A stretch of 64,000 nt of DNA from Firmicutes bacterium AM41-11 (GCA_003480165.1 QUIQ01000007.1:1-64000), one strand, 5' to 3'; counted from the stretch's first letter, positions 51,787 through 64,000 are shown. Made by a program: numbers and translations. The notes: generated from the letters alone by a model not told the origin.

Positions 51787-54256
51787 ATGCATTTTCTATA
51801 TTCTCTTCTTCAGGTTCTTCATGATCAACTAAAGTTAAACGCATAACTTTGGCATCATCTGTTAAGTTGATCAAACGAACCCCTTGGGTATTTCGTGAAT
51901 AAATTCCAATATCCGCAACCGAAATACGAATCATAATACCACTACTTGAAACAATCATCGCATCTTCATCCCCACGTACCGCTTTTACTAATTTAAGGGC
52001 ACCGGTCTTCTCAGTTACATTCATTGTCGCAACCCCTTTGGAACCACGAGAAGTTAAACGATAATCTTCTACCTTGCTACGTTTTCCATATCCATTTTCA
52101 GAAATAGATAATAAGGTATCTCCTTCATAATCCATAGCTGCACCAACAATACTTCCACCATCGGTATTCATACCACGTACACCACTAGCACTACGTCCCA
52201 TTTGACGAATATCCTTTTCATCAAAGCGGGCAACTTTACCATTGGAACAAGCCAACATTACTTGATCATGGCCACTAGTAGGTTTCACAAATAATAAGAT
52301 ATCGTCTTCTTTTAAACTAATCGCAATCTTACCATTTCGGTTGATCCGATCAAATTCCGATAATTGGGTACGTTTTACAACTCCATCTTTTGTGACAAAG
52401 AGCAGATTTTCATATGAATGATCCTGTGGAATACCTAATAAGGCCGTCACATGTTCATTTTCTTCCAATTGAATTAAATTCACAATTGGTAAACCTTTTG
52501 AAGTACGTGAACCACTTGGCACATTGTATCCCTTTAAACGATAGACCCGACCAAGATCCGTAAACAACATCAAATGATCATGGGTATTCAAAGAAATCAT
52601 CGTATCGATATCATCTTCCGCATTTAACGTCAGTGACTTGATACCACGACCACCACGATTTTGCGCATGGTAGGTATCAACTGGCATACGTTTGATATAA
52701 CCAGACATCGTCAACATGACAATCACATCTTCCTTTGGAATCAGATCTTCGTCTTCCATATTCACATAAGAATCCGTGATTTCGGTACGACGTTCATCCC
52801 CGTATTTCTCATTGATTTCCGTTAAATCATCACGAATGATTTGAAGAACACGACTGTGTTTTGACAAAATATCTTTATAGTCGGCAATCTTTAACAACAA
52901 GTCTTGGTATTCATTTTCGACTTTGTCGCGTTCCAAACCAGATAGACGACGCAACTGCATAGCTAAAATAGCACGTGCCTGAATTTCATCAAAACCAAAC
53001 TTTTCACATAACTCAGCATTTAGGCCAGCTTCATCCGAATGGGATTGACGAATCGTCTGAATCACTTCATCCAAACGGTCCAAGGCAATTCTAAATCCTT
53101 CTAAGATATGTGCACGATCTTCCGCTTTCTTTAAATCAAAACGGGTTTTTCTTTCTACAACTTCCACTTGGAAATCAATATAGTCATTAATAATATCTTT
53201 GATTGGCAATTGGCGTGGACGACCATTTTCCAAAGCCAGCATATTAATACCATAACTAGACTGCAAAGGTGTTAAACGGAACAATTGATTTAAGATGACA
53301 TCTTCTTGAACATCTTTTTTCAATTCCATCACAATACGAATACCTTCACGATTCGATTCATCATTCAAATAGGTAACCCCTTGAATGTCTTTTTCACGAA
53401 CCAGCGAAGCCATCTTCGTAATTAAGTTTGCCTTATTTACGCCAAAAGGAATTTCATAGAAAATAATCTGTTTCTTTCCATTTGACAATTCTTCAATACG
53501 GTATTTAGAACGAATATAAATCGTACCACGACCCGTTTCATAAGCCTGGCGAATTCCTTTACGGCCCAAAATAATACCACCAGTAGGAAAGTCTGGTCCC
53601 TTTAGATGATTCATCAATTCAGGTACCGAGATATCTGGATCATCCATGACCGCAAAAATGGCATCAATCGTTTCACCTAAGTTATGCGTTGGCATATTGG
53701 TTGCCATACCAACCGCAATACCCATCGAACCATTGACAAGAATATTCGGAAAACGACTCGGTAAAACCAAAGGTTCGGTTTCTTCTCCATCGTAGTTTTC
53801 AACAAAATCAACCGTATTTTTATTAATATCACGAACCATTTCCATGGCAATTTTAGACATACGCGCTTCGGTATAACGCATGGCAGCAGCACCATCGCCA
53901 TCCAAACTACCAAAGTTTCCATGACCATCTACAAGCGGATAACGATAAGAGAAATCTTGAGCCATACGAACCATGGCATCATAAACCGCCGTATCTCCAT
54001 GTGGGTGATACTTACCAATAACTTCACCGACAATACGCGCACTCTTCTTATGGGCTACCCCAGAAGACATACCTAATTGATTCATCGCATGTAAAATACG
54101 TCGATGTACTGGTTTCATACCATCACGAACATCAGGAAGGGCACGCTGTACAATAACCGACATGGAATAATCTAGAAAGTCTTCACGGACCTCACGCGAA
54201 ATCTCGACTTCTTCGACTACATCATATTGTTCTTCTGGATTGTTGTTTTCTGACAT
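51785..54256 (-). CDS. gyrA: DNA gyrase subunit A
   Basis: The DNA-cleaving gyrase subunit, 823 residues. The winged-helix core has [41 protein letters not shown] (the quinolone-pocket positions are Thr and Asp) and [13 protein letters not shown] with the catalytic Tyr. Six-blade C-terminal domain starts near 500, with the GyrA-box [10 protein letters not shown]. Natural Thr at the Ser83-equivalent position; not evidence of resistance. Ten bases after gyrB. Confidence 0.98.
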   Translation of the reverse strand: MSENNNPEEQYDVVEEVEISREVREDFLDYSMSVIVQRALPDVRDGMKPVHRRILHAMNQLGMSSGVAHKKSARIVGEVIGKYHPHGDTAVYDAMVRMAQDFSYRYPLVDGHGNFGSLDGDGAAAMRYTEARMSKIAMEMVRDINKNTVDFVENYDGEETEPLVLPSRFPNILVNGSMGIAVGMATNMPTHNLGETIDAIFAVMDDPDISVPELMNHLKGPDFPTGGIILGRKGIRQAYETGRGTIYIRSKYRIEELSNGKKQIIFYEIPFGVNKANLITKMASLVREKDIQGVTYLNDESNREGIRIVMELKKDVQEDVILNQLFRLTPLQSSYGINMLALENGRPRQLPIKDIINDYIDFQVEVVERKTRFDLKKAEDRAHILEGFRIALDRLDEVIQTIRQSHSDEAGLNAELCEKFGFDEIQARAILAMQLRRLSGLERDKVENEYQDLLLKIADYKDILSKHSRVLQIIRDDLTEINEKYGDERRTEITDSYVNMEDEDLIPKEDVIVMLTMSGYIKRMPVDTYHAQNRGGRGIKSLTLNAEDDIDTMISLNTHDHLMLFTDLGRVYRLKGYNVPSGSRTSKGLPIVNLIQLEENEHVTALLGIPQDHSYENLLFVTKDGVVKRTQLSEFDRINRNGKIAISLKEDDILLFVKPTSGHDQVMLACSNGKVARFDEKDIRQMGRSASGVRGMNTDGGSIVGAAMDYEGDTLLSISENGYGKRSKVEDYRLTSRGSKGVATMNVTEKTGALKLVKAVRGDEDAMIVSSSGIMIRISVADIGIYSRNTQGVRLINLTDDAKVMRLTLVDHEEPEEENIENA

Positions 54257-54266
54257 AGCATTCCTC

Positions 54267-57318
<3,052 letters not shown>

Positions 57319-57322
<4 letters not shown>

Positions 57323-57522
57323 TCAATGTCAATCCTATTACCTTCTACTTCAACCGTATCGCCTGCATATAATTTGCGACCACGACGATTTTCTTTTTGC
57401 CCATTCACTAAACAATAGTTTTCTGCCAAATAGGCTTTAATCAATCCACCGCTGTCAATCACATTACAAGCTTTTAATAATTGCGATAAGGTAATATATT
57501 CATTTTTTAGTTTAAAATGCAT
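57319..57522 (-). CDS. yaaA: S4-domain RNA-binding protein YaaA (RlbA)
   Basis: A 67-residue S4 domain: ITLSQLLKACNVIDSGGLIKAYLAE, then VNGQKENRRGRKLYAGDTVEV. It lies in its usual place between dnaN and recF. In Bacillus the protein is linked to the 50S subunit. I start at 57522 with AAGGGG at seven bases. Confidence 0.95.
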
Positions 57523-57547
57523 GGACAGACCCCTTTTCACCCCTAAA

Positions 57548-57556
57548 TTATATCAT
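57548..57556 (-). promoter_or_regulatory. Extended -10 promoter of yaaA-recF-gyrB-gyrA
   Basis: TGATATAAT on the minus strand, 25 bases before the yaaA start codon. Confidence 0.65.
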
Positions 57557-57597
57557 AAATTGGGATTTATTACTATATGTAGGTACCTATACAAAAA

Positions 57598-57620
57598 TAA
57601 AAAAAGGCCTATAAGGCCTT
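57598..57620 (-). terminator. Terminator of dnaN
   Basis: Minus-strand AAGGCCT / AGGCCTT stem plus U-run, just past the dnaN stop. Confidence 0.85.
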
Positions 57621-57630
57621 AAAATGTCGA

Positions 57631-58752
57631 TTAATCAAAGCTTCGTACCGGAACAATAACCATCACAACCGATGAATCTTCAGGATTTAAAATACGAATC
57701 GGATGTTTTGGTCCCGAAAATTCTAAATTTACTTCTTCACAATTTAAAGCTCGAATGGCATCTAAAATAAAGCTACCATTACAAGTTAGTGTAAGAGCTT
57801 CCCCTTGATACGAGCAATTGGTCAGAACTTCATCACTGTTTCCAATTTCGGAAGAATACGTTTTAATACGTACTACATCATCGGAACAAACAAGTTTTAC
57901 TAAATGAATCTTATCGTTACGAATAAAGTTGGTACGATCGATAACACTGCTTAATTCATGGGATGATACATGCATACTGGCAACCGAAGTTGTAGGAATA
58001 ATGGTTTCAATATTTGGAAAACTTCCATCCAATAAACGCGTTTGGAAAATTGTTTGACCAAAGATAAACTGGGCTTTCTTGCTGTCGACATATAAATCAA
58101 CTTTTTCGTTATCTTCAGAAAGTGAACGCACCACTTCAACTAAAGATTTATTGGGAATCGTAACATTAAAGTTTGTCCCTTGATCTAATTGAATCGTTTT
58201 ACGAGCCAAACGATACGAATCTGTTCCCGAACAATATAAAGTTGTATCCTTTACATTAAAATTCACACCATTTAATACCGGACGTTGTTCATTTTCACTA
58301 CAAGCGTAAGCGGTTTGATTCACAATATCCTTTAAGGTATTACTATCTAAAGAAATACAAGACTCTGGTTGGGTAAAGTCAATATTTGGATATTGACCAG
58401 CTTCCATACCATTTAAGTTAAATTCACCATTTTGGCTGACAATATGAACCAGTTCAAAATCCTTTAATTCAATATCAATCATAGTAGAATCGATTTTTCG
58501 AACAATTTCTAGTAAGAATTTAGATTCCATAATAATTGATCCAGTAGAAATAATTTGCAGTTGGTTCAATTCACCAGGATAGATAATCGTTTGAATAGAA
58601 ACAGTAGAATTACTTCCGGTTAGAACAATTTGATCTTCTTTTACATCAATACAGATACCAGATAAAGCTGGTAAGGGTGAAAAGACACTAATAGCTCGAG
58701 CAACAATAGATAATTTGTTGAAAAAATATTTTCGATCAATCGTAAATTTCAT
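57631..58752 (-). CDS. dnaN: DNA polymerase III beta sliding clamp
   Basis: A 373-residue three-domain clamp that rings DNA and tethers polymerase. It opens with MKFTIDRKYFFNKLSIVARAIS and closes with the conserved MVIVPVRSF (matching the M-P-x-R/MPMRL ending). AAAGGAG lies upstream. It follows dnaA at a 136-base gap that carries extra DnaA-like boxes. Confidence 0.97.
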   Translation of the reverse strand: MKFTIDRKYFFNKLSIVARAISVFSPLPALSGICIDVKEDQIVLTGSNSTVSIQTIIYPGELNQLQIISTGSIIMESKFLLEIVRKIDSTMIDIELKDFELVHIVSQNGEFNLNGMEAGQYPNIDFTQPESCISLDSNTLKDIVNQTAYACSENEQRPVLNGVNFNVKDTTLYCSGTDSYRLARKTIQLDQGTNFNVTIPNKSLVEVVRSLSEDNEKVDLYVDSKKAQFIFGQTIFQTRLLDGSFPNIETIIPTTSVASMHVSSHELSSVIDRTNFIRNDKIHLVKLVCSDDVVRIKTYSSEIGNSDEVLTNCSYQGEALTLTCNGSFILDAIRALNCEEVNLEFSGPKHPIRILNPEDSSVVMVIVPVRSFD

Positions 58753-58794
58753 AAGTGGTTTCTCCTTTATTTTTTATTTGTAACAACAATAACC

Positions 58795-58878
58795 TGGGGA
58801 AAACGGGGAAAAAGTCGTCGTTTTCCGCATAGGTATTGGTTAAAACGCGATTTATGGACAGGGGATATCTGGGGATAA
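58795..58878. other. oriC part 2: DnaA boxes between dnaA and dnaN
   Basis: TGGGGAAAA (58795-58803), CGGGGAAAA (58804-58812) and TGGGGATAA (58870-58878) lie in the 136-base dnaA-dnaN gap, next to an AT-rich stretch (58764-58790). The boxes are of the TTWTCCCCA type seen upstream of dnaA. Confidence 0.7.
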
Positions 58879-58888
58879 ATGCGGATAT

Positions 58889-60244
58889 CTATTCCAGTCC
58901 TTCTTTAATTTGGTTCATAGCCAGGGCAAACGCTTTATCCGTCTTTAAGAGTTTAACCGCGCGCTCATAGCTGGATTTAATCGTAGAATGATCTCTTTTT
59001 CCTAATTCATAGCCAATCTGCGTCCAAGATGTATCTGATAATTCATGGGATAAATAGACAATCATATGTCGCGCTGTCGTTAATTTACGCTGCCGGGCAT
59101 GGCCTTCGACATCTTTATACGATAAACCATAATAGACCGTAACCGCCTTTTTTATATCTTTTACCGATAAATGATCCGATGGCGTAGAAAGAATAATCGT
59201 ATCTGATAAGACTTTTTGGGCAAATTCGAGATCAATCACATCCGGATTTTCAAGTGTCGCATTAAAAATCAAACGATTTAAATTGCCTTCCAGACTTCTT
59301 ACATCATCTGAAAATTTATGGGCTAAAAAGTCAACAACTTCATCACTGATTGGACAGGTTTCTTCATAGCCTTCCAGCTTTTTACGCAAAATAGCTCGAC
59401 TGGTATCAAATTCAGGTCGCTGAATATTTACCACCAAGCCTTTGGTGAAACGCGAAACTAAACGATCTTGAATACCCGTTAATTGGCTAGGATGCATGTC
59501 ACTGGTGATAATGATCTGCGCTCCTTTAGATATTAAGGAATTATATACTTTAAAGAAGACTTCCTGGCTGCTTGATTGCGTTAAGTTTTGGATATCATCA
59601 ATCAAGAAATAATCGTTATCAATGAGTTGAGCCTGCACTTGTTCAACCGTATTTCCATGGACGTTTTTGGTCTTCATAGCATCCAGTAAGATAGAAACTA
59701 AATCTCCACTATAGGAATAAAAGACCTTGAGTTCTGGCCGTTCAGTTTGTAGATAGTTTCCGATGGCATGGAGTAAGTGGGTTTTACCTAAACCAGAATT
59801 TCCATAAATCATAATCGGATTAAAGTAATGTTTACTTTGGGTACAACTAGCCAAACAAGCCGCATATGCTTCTTGGTTCGATTTTCCTTCGACAAAGTTT
59901 TCAAAAGTATAATCGGGATTAAATTCCGCTTTTAATAGTTCAACCGTTCGTTGTTGCACGATTTCTTCCGGCATTAACTTCTGCATTTCTCTAAATTCCA
60001 TGAATTGAATGGATACCGGTTCACCCCAAACGAAGTTCAAAGTTTCTTCAAAAAGCTGCTTTTCTTTACTGATTAAAGAAAAAGTGATTTTGGAACGGTA
60101 GGAAACGTACGCAATTTGATTTTCAATCTTGAAAAGATTGGTTTTGCGAATCCAGTTTTTAAAAGTATCTTCTGAAAAGTACTGGGATTCTTCAATTTTA
60201 TCTAAGACTTCTTTCCAGATTGTATCAAAATCAAATGTTGCCAT
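58889..60244 (-). CDS. dnaA: Chromosomal replication initiator protein DnaA
   Basis: A 451-residue initiator. Domain I (about 1-85), a short linker, the AAA+ domain with YGNSGLGKTHLLHAIGN (148-155 for the P-loop core) and FLIDDIQNLTQ, and domain IV. In domain IV the minor-groove Arg is kept (HARQR) and RDHSTIKSS takes the place of the usual RDHTTVLHA; L422/P423 of E. coli correspond to Trp/Thr here (SWTQIG). These are base-contact positions, and the local boxes also differ from TTATCCACA. -10 TATAAT at 60274-60279; CGGAGG ribosome site. Confidence 0.98.
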   Translation of the reverse strand: MATFDFDTIWKEVLDKIEESQYFSEDTFKNWIRKTNLFKIENQIAYVSYRSKITFSLISKEKQLFEETLNFVWGEPVSIQFMEFREMQKLMPEEIVQQRTVELLKAEFNPDYTFENFVEGKSNQEAYAACLASCTQSKHYFNPIMIYGNSGLGKTHLLHAIGNYLQTERPELKVFYSYSGDLVSILLDAMKTKNVHGNTVEQVQAQLIDNDYFLIDDIQNLTQSSSQEVFFKVYNSLISKGAQIIITSDMHPSQLTGIQDRLVSRFTKGLVVNIQRPEFDTSRAILRKKLEGYEETCPISDEVVDFLAHKFSDDVRSLEGNLNRLIFNATLENPDVIDLEFAQKVLSDTIILSTPSDHLSVKDIKKAVTVYYGLSYKDVEGHARQRKLTTARHMIVYLSHELSDTSWTQIGYELGKRDHSTIKSSYERAVKLLKTDKAFALAMNQIKEGLE

Positions 60245-60309
60245 TAAAACCTCCGTGTTATGAATCTTTTTCTATTATACACGAATTGTTTGAAACTTCA
60301 TTAAAGAAG

Positions 60310-60517
60310 TTATCCCCAAATAAATGGGGATAACCTTCAAGCATACTGGGGAAAACTTTTTCCCCGATGGGGATAAAGTGGGAAATTGGGGAAAACGACT
60401 GGGGAAAACTTTTCTTTTTCCCCAGAAAAATAATCCTTTTCTTTCCTTATTATATATAAGGGCGTTTTCCCCGTTATCCCCAGGGGTCTTTCTTGCAGGC
60501 AAATCTAGTGGGGAAAA
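60310..60517. other. Origin of replication (oriC), DnaA-box cluster upstream of dnaA
   Basis: Eleven 9-mers of the form TTWTCCCCA (or one base off) lie in 208 bases: 60310-60318, 60325-60333, 60347-60355, 60358-60366, 60368-60376, 60387-60395, 60400-60408, 60416-60424, 60465-60473, 60474-60482 and 60509-60517. An AT-rich stretch at 60425-60460 could be the unwinding element. The standard TTATCCACA is absent. The region from 60245 to 60594 holds no gene. Confidence 0.9.
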
Positions 60518-60540
60518 TGCGGATAGAAATGTGGATTGAA

Positions 60541-60569
60541 TTGATTCAATACTTTGAATGAGATACAAT
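60541..60569 (+). promoter_or_regulatory. Promoter of the FemX-like gene
   Basis: TTGATT (60541-60546) and TACAAT (60564-60569) with a 17-base spacer, directly after the oriC box cluster. Confidence 0.75.
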
Positions 60570-60594
60570 ATCCCCGGACCCAGGAGGGAAAAAC

Positions 60595-61824
60595 ATGAGT
60601 GTTTATCAATTTGAAACGAATGTTCCAGAAGAAGAATTTGATGCATTTGTCAAAAAGAGTCGTTATTGTAACTTGTTGCAGAGTTATCATTGGGCAAATG
60701 TAAAAGAAAACTGGGATCATTTATATACCGGAATTTATGATGAAAATCGCAAGTTAGTAGCTACGGGTTTGGTTTTAATCAAACATCTACCGGCAAAATT
60801 TACGATGTTCTATCTACCTCGCGGACCCATTCTTGATTTTGAGAATACCCGCTTATTGGAATTCTATTTCTCGGAATTGAAACAAATTGCGAAGAAAAGA
60901 CATTGTTTATTTATTAAAGTGGATCCCGGAATCACCTATGCCGATTACCACTATGAGGAAAAAGATGATGTCACGGCTTATCCCAAAGCCAAAGCCATCA
61001 TTGCAGAGCTAGAAAAAATCGGGGGAAAGTACAAAGGTTTAAACAGAGATTTTCATACGACCGTACAACCTCGTTATCATATGACTTGTCATAAAGAAGA
61101 ATTTGATAGTAAGAATTTCACAAAGAAGGGCAAGAAAAATATTAAAATTGCCCAAAAGTCTTTCTTGGAAGTACGAATCGGACAAGAAGAACTCTTGGAT
61201 GACTTTGCGAAAGTTATGAATAAAACCGAAGAGCGAAAAGGTATCGCTTTGCGCGATAAAGCGTATTATCAATTGTTGTTGGAACAATATGGCAAAGATT
61301 GTTTTATTACGTTGGGCTACTTTAATATCAAAAAAGCGTATCAAGAAACTTTAGAGCGTTATCAAAAGTGTTTAAGTGATTTAGAGAATTGTCCCGAAAA
61401 TGCCAAAAAGAAGCGTTTTACGCTTGAGGAATTAAAAACTTCTCTGGAACGGAAAAAAACAGAGTACAAAGAAGAATTAGAGGCATCGGGCGATGAAGTT
61501 TGCGTGTGTGGAACTTGTACAGTTATCTATGGACCAACTTCAGAAATTCTTTATGCCGGTATGGATGAGACATATAAACGTTTAATGGCACCTTATTTAG
61601 TTTGGTATGAAACGATGCAACATTGCTTTGATTGCGGATGTGAGATGAGCAATATGGGTGGTATTGAAGGTGAACTAGTCGGTGGTTTATCCGATTTTAA
61701 GAAAATCTATAATCCAGTCATTCATGAATTTATTGGTGAATTTGATATTCCGGTGAATAAATTATTGTTTAAAGCTAGTGAAAAAGCGTATCAAATCCGA
61801 AAAAATAAAAATAATCATGAATAA
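60595..61824 (+). CDS. FemABX-family peptidoglycan bridge aminoacyltransferase
   Basis: A 409-residue protein of the FemA/FemX/MurM fold, with two GNAT-like lobes. Seen: LQSYHWANVKENWD, YLPRGPILDF, LFIKVDPG, HTTVQPRYHMT, KKGKKNIKIAQK before the central coiled-coil arm (residues about 245-300, with ETLERYQKCLSDLENC and LKTSLERKKTEYKEEL), and GGIEGELVGGLSDFKKIYNP at the end. It adds amino acids from aminoacyl-tRNA to lipid-linked muropeptide. Its place between oriC and rpmH is unusual. Confidence 0.92.
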   Translation: MSVYQFETNVPEEEFDAFVKKSRYCNLLQSYHWANVKENWDHLYTGIYDENRKLVATGLVLIKHLPAKFTMFYLPRGPILDFENTRLLEFYFSELKQIAKKRHCLFIKVDPGITYADYHYEEKDDVTAYPKAKAIIAELEKIGGKYKGLNRDFHTTVQPRYHMTCHKEEFDSKNFTKKGKKNIKIAQKSFLEVRIGQEELLDDFAKVMNKTEERKGIALRDKAYYQLLLEQYGKDCFITLGYFNIKKAYQETLERYQKCLSDLENCPENAKKKRFTLEELKTSLERKKTEYKEELEASGDEVCVCGTCTVIYGPTSEILYAGMDETYKRLMAPYLVWYETMQHCFDCGCEMSNMGGIEGELVGGLSDFKKIYNPVIHEFIGEFDIPVNKLLFKASEKAYQIRKNKNNHE

Positions 61825-61828
61825 GCGA

Positions 61829-61858
61829 TTGACTTTTATTTTTTCTTGTGATTATAAT
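61829..61858 (+). promoter_or_regulatory. Promoter of rpmH
   Basis: TTGACT (61829-61834) and TATAAT (61853-61858), 18-base spacer: the strongest classical promoter I can see in the window. Confidence 0.85.
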
Positions 61859-61906
61859 GATTAGGCAATCTAAATATGTATAAAAGACTGAGGGGTGTGG
61901 AAAGAA

Positions 61907-62041
61907 ATGAAAAGAACATATCAGCCAAGTAAGAAGAGACGTCAAAGAACGCATGGTTTCCGTGCTAGAATGGCAACCAAAGGTGGTCGCAACGTTCTTT
62001 CTAGAAGAAGAGCGAAAGGCAGAAAGGTATTATCCGCATAG
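61907..62041 (+). CDS. rpmH: 50S ribosomal protein L34
   Basis: A 44-residue ribosomal protein with the classic pattern [20 protein letters not shown] followed by [19 protein letters not shown]. Too short for a typical ORF filter but unmistakable. GGAAAG ribosome site. It heads the rpmH-rnpA-yidC-jag cluster. Confidence 0.98.
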   Translation: MKRTYQPSKKRRQRTHGFRARMATKGGRNVLSRRRAKGRKVLSA

Positions 62042-62066
62042 AAATCACCTATTAGGTGATTTTTTT
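62042..62066 (+). terminator. Attenuator between rpmH and rnpA
   Basis: Stem AAATCACC / GGTGATTT with a T-run, directly after the rpmH stop and 20 bases before rnpA. Partial termination would give more L34 than RNase P protein. Confidence 0.85.
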
Positions 62067-62085
62067 GTCTGGATAGGAGTGTATT

Positions 62086-62421
62086 GTGAAAAAAGCAAAA
62101 CGTGTTTGTAAGAACTATGAATTCACATCGATTATCCAGCATAGGACATTCGTTAAATCATCTTCTTTTGTTTGTTACTTTGAAGCGCGAAAATGTGAAC
62201 ATGCGCGAGTTGGAATTTCAGTAGGAAAAAAGCTAGGCAATGCGGTTGTTCGTAACAAAATCAAACGTCAAGTTCGAAGTATGGTAGATGATTGTTTTGA
62301 TTTTAACGAAGCCTTTGACACAATTATTATTGTGCGACCTCGTTATCATCAGCAATCCTTTGAAGAAAATCTCAATGAATTAAAGAATGATCGAAAACGG
62401 ATTCTTAAGAGAATAAAGTAG
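62086..62421 (+). CDS. rnpA: Ribonuclease P protein component
   Basis: A 111-residue basic protein that binds the RNase P RNA. Signatures: KAKRVCKNYEF, GISVGKKLGNAVVRNKIKRQVRSM with the RNR-like motif, and IIIVRPRYH. GTG start with AGGAG upstream. Confidence 0.97.
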   Translation: MKKAKRVCKNYEFTSIIQHRTFVKSSSFVCYFEARKCEHARVGISVGKKLGNAVVRNKIKRQVRSMVDDCFDFNEAFDTIIIVRPRYHQQSFEENLNELKNDRKRILKRIK

Positions 62422-62431
62422 AGGAAAAATT

Positions 62432-63424
62432 ATGAGCAACTTTTTACGTAAAAAAGCAAAGATTCTATTCGTATGTTTCTTTGTATTGTTGACTTGTACA
62501 GCTTGTTCTAGTCCACGAGGAAAAGATGGAAAAACGAAAGTTGACCAAATTATCTCGAATGAAGAATTTAAAGTAAAAAGATCTGACGTAAGCATCGAAA
62601 ATATGAAAGATGCGAAGTTGGAAAAAGAGTACAAGAAATTAGACAAAGATGATGAAATCACAATTAAACCAACAACATTCAAACAAGCTTGGTCTTCTGG
62701 TTGGTTTGATGGCTTAATTGTATGGCCTTTAGCTACTTTGATTAATAAAGTCAGTGCGGCAACGGATGCTGGTATTGGAATTATTGTTACAACAGTTATC
62801 TTGCAGGTGGTTTTATTTGCGTTTACCGCAAAATCACAAATGTCGAACCAAAAGATGCAAGAAATTCAACCAGAAATTCAAAAGATTCAAAACAAATACA
62901 AAGGTAAAACGGATCAACAATCGCAAATGCGTATGTATCAAGAAACCCAGGCTTTGTATCAAAAGTATGATATTCATCCATTTGGTACAATGTTGGTAAC
63001 TTTTATTCAATTACCAATCATGATGGGAATGTACTATGCGACAATGCGTGCTAGTTCAGTTATCTATGGATCTTTCTTAGGCATGAAGTTATTTAATACA
63101 CCAATGTATGCGATTCGTCATTTAATGGTAGGATCAATTGTTGTATATATCTTGATGGTTGTTTGCCAATTGGTATCAATGATGCTTCCACAATGGCAAA
63201 AGAAATGGCAAGATAAGAAAGATCATGTGAAAAAACATAGTTATCGTGAAGAAAATCAAACCGCTAACGCAATGAACATGTATATGTATGCAATGTGTAT
63301 CATGTTTGCGTTCATCTATGTTTCTTGGCCATTAGCCATGTCATTCTACTGGATGGTTACATCTATTATTCGTATTATTCAACAACTTGTATTGCATAAA
63401 CATATGAATGCAAACAAAAAGTAG
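62432..63424 (+). CDS. yidC: Membrane protein insertase YidC/OxaA (lipoprotein form)
   Basis: Inserts membrane proteins with or without SecYEG. The N terminus has a lipoprotein signal (FFVLLTCTAC) with lipobox Cys about residue 25. The 60KD_IMP domain follows, with ATDAGIGIIVTTVILQVVLFAF, KSQMSNQKMQEIQPEIQKIQ, HPFGTMLVTFIQLPIMMGMYYA and a C-terminal SFYWMVTSIIRIIQQLVLHK, then a short basic tail. 330 residues; ten bases before jag starts. Confidence 0.97.
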   Translation: MSNFLRKKAKILFVCFFVLLTCTACSSPRGKDGKTKVDQIISNEEFKVKRSDVSIENMKDAKLEKEYKKLDKDDEITIKPTTFKQAWSSGWFDGLIVWPLATLINKVSAATDAGIGIIVTTVILQVVLFAFTAKSQMSNQKMQEIQPEIQKIQNKYKGKTDQQSQMRMYQETQALYQKYDIHPFGTMLVTFIQLPIMMGMYYATMRASSVIYGSFLGMKLFNTPMYAIRHLMVGSIVVYILMVVCQLVSMMLPQWQKKWQDKKDHVKKHSYREENQTANAMNMYMYAMCIMFAFIYVSWPLAMSFYWMVTSIIRIIQQLVLHKHMNANKK

Positions 63425-63433
63425 GGGGATATT

Positions 63434-64000
63434 ATGGCTTTTGAAAAATTTTCGGGAAAAACTTTAGAAGAAGCATTAAATTTAGCTTGTCAAAGTAAAG
63501 GCGTAAGCCAAGATGAATTGCATTATACGGTTTTAGAAGAAAAAAGTGGTTTTCTTGGCATTGGTAAACAAGTAGATATTGAAGTCTATTGTGAAAAAGA
63601 TGTAGAAGCATTTATTAAAGATTATATACAAAACTACTTCGACAATGCCGAATTAGATGGAACGGTTGAAATTCAAAATGACCATGGTTTTTATCGCGTC
63701 AGCGTAAATACCAACAACAATGCCATCTTAATTGGAAAAGCCGGTCGTTCACTACAAGCGTTTAACCGTTTGGTGAAAGTAGCGGCAAGTGCGGAATTCA
63801 AGAAAAAAATTGGCTTGTTGATTGATGTCAATGGATATAAAGAAGAGCGTTACGAAAAGTTATGTCGTATGGCGGTTCGCGTTGCCAAAGATGTACGTCG
63901 TACCAAGATTGATGCCTCTCTTGATCCAATGACAGCGGATGAAAGAAAAGCCGTTCATAACGCTTTAGCGGATTTAGACAACATCTCTACGCATTCTGAA
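63434..64000 (+). CDS. jag: RNA-binding protein Jag/KhpB (N-terminal part, cut by window end)
   Basis: 189 codons are present. Residues 1-50 are the Jag_N domain (EKFSGKTLEEALNLACQSKG and SGFLGIGKQVDIEV). A KH domain follows with ILIGKAGRSLQAFNRLVKVA, then the start of the R3H domain (EERYEKLCRMAVRVAKDVRR). Partner of YidC in gene order and in several Firmicutes a regulator of growth; it binds RNA. The 3' end lies beyond the window. Confidence 0.95.
   Translation, partial: MAFEKFSGKTLEEALNLACQSKGVSQDELHYTVLEEKSGFLGIGKQVDIEVYCEKDVEAFIKDYIQNYFDNAELDGTVEIQNDHGFYRVSVNTNNNAILIGKAGRSLQAFNRLVKVAASAEFKKKIGLLIDVNGYKEERYEKLCRMAVRVAKDVRRTKIDASLDPMTADERKAVHNALADLDNISTHSE

Overview
The window looks like the origin-proximal part of a low-GC Firmicutes chromosome. 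The gene set and the diverged origin fit an Erysipelotrichia-like lineage, but that placement is inferred from gene order and protein style, not from a database search. Markers are a T-box leader for serS, a glmS ribozyme, RicT, two RelQ-type alarmone synthetases, small SRP RNA, and the classic run dnaA-dnaN-yaaA-recF-gyrB-gyrA. The origin lies around dnaA (about 58.8-60.5 kb). Almost everything to its left is on the minus strand and everything to its right on the plus strand, so genes mostly run with the replication forks.

Layout, left to right. 0-5 kb: two tiny overlapping ORFs, glmS with its ribozyme, a HIRAN-domain protein, and parB-parA-rsmG. 5-13 kb: alarmone synthetase 1, HU, a degenerate acetyltransferase-like domain fused to a membrane domain, TPR and SseB-like proteins, HAD phosphatase, zinc-ribbon protein, exonuclease III, DegV, a divergent TetR regulator and alarmone synthetase 2. 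13-22 kb: the purine operon purE-L-F-M-N-H behind a structured leader with a short peptide and an attenuator. 22-28.5 kb: SNF2 helicase and the tmk-holB-ricT-rsmI operon. 28.6-35.6 kb: an accessory stretch with an AAA/DUF4143-type ATPase bracketed by a 40-bp repeat, DUF3793 plus flavodoxin behind twin operators, asparaginase, a membrane XRE regulator, a CPBP protease, YggS and a cell-wall amidase. 35.6-46 kb: mutS-mutL-miaA-dagK-corC, a SEDS protein, NAD kinase and a CYTH protein. 45.6-51.8 kb: a winged-helix/coiled-coil protein, a palindrome-rich AT-rich spacer, recR-dnaX (with an exact parS inside dnaX), tadA, SRP RNA, T-box serS and a small gene that appears to start with ATA. 51.8-64 kb: gyrA-gyrB-recF-yaaA-dnaN-dnaA, the origin, a FemX-like gene and rpmH-rnpA-yidC-jag (cut by the window end).

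Most of the window is housekeeping: replication, segregation, mismatch repair, nucleotide synthesis, translation and wall growth. The points that most deserve a second look are: an array of TTCATAYGAA palindromes beside a wHTH/coiled-coil protein with an amphipathic tail; a PurF whose glutaminase nucleophile and oxyanion motif are replaced; DnaA boxes of the form TTWTCCCCA together with an altered DnaA recognition helix region; a set of apparently leaderless genes with an extended -10 element about 6 nt before the ATG; the purE leader; and the 40-bp repeats around the ATPase gene. No tRNA, rRNA, CRISPR array or transposase was recognised.
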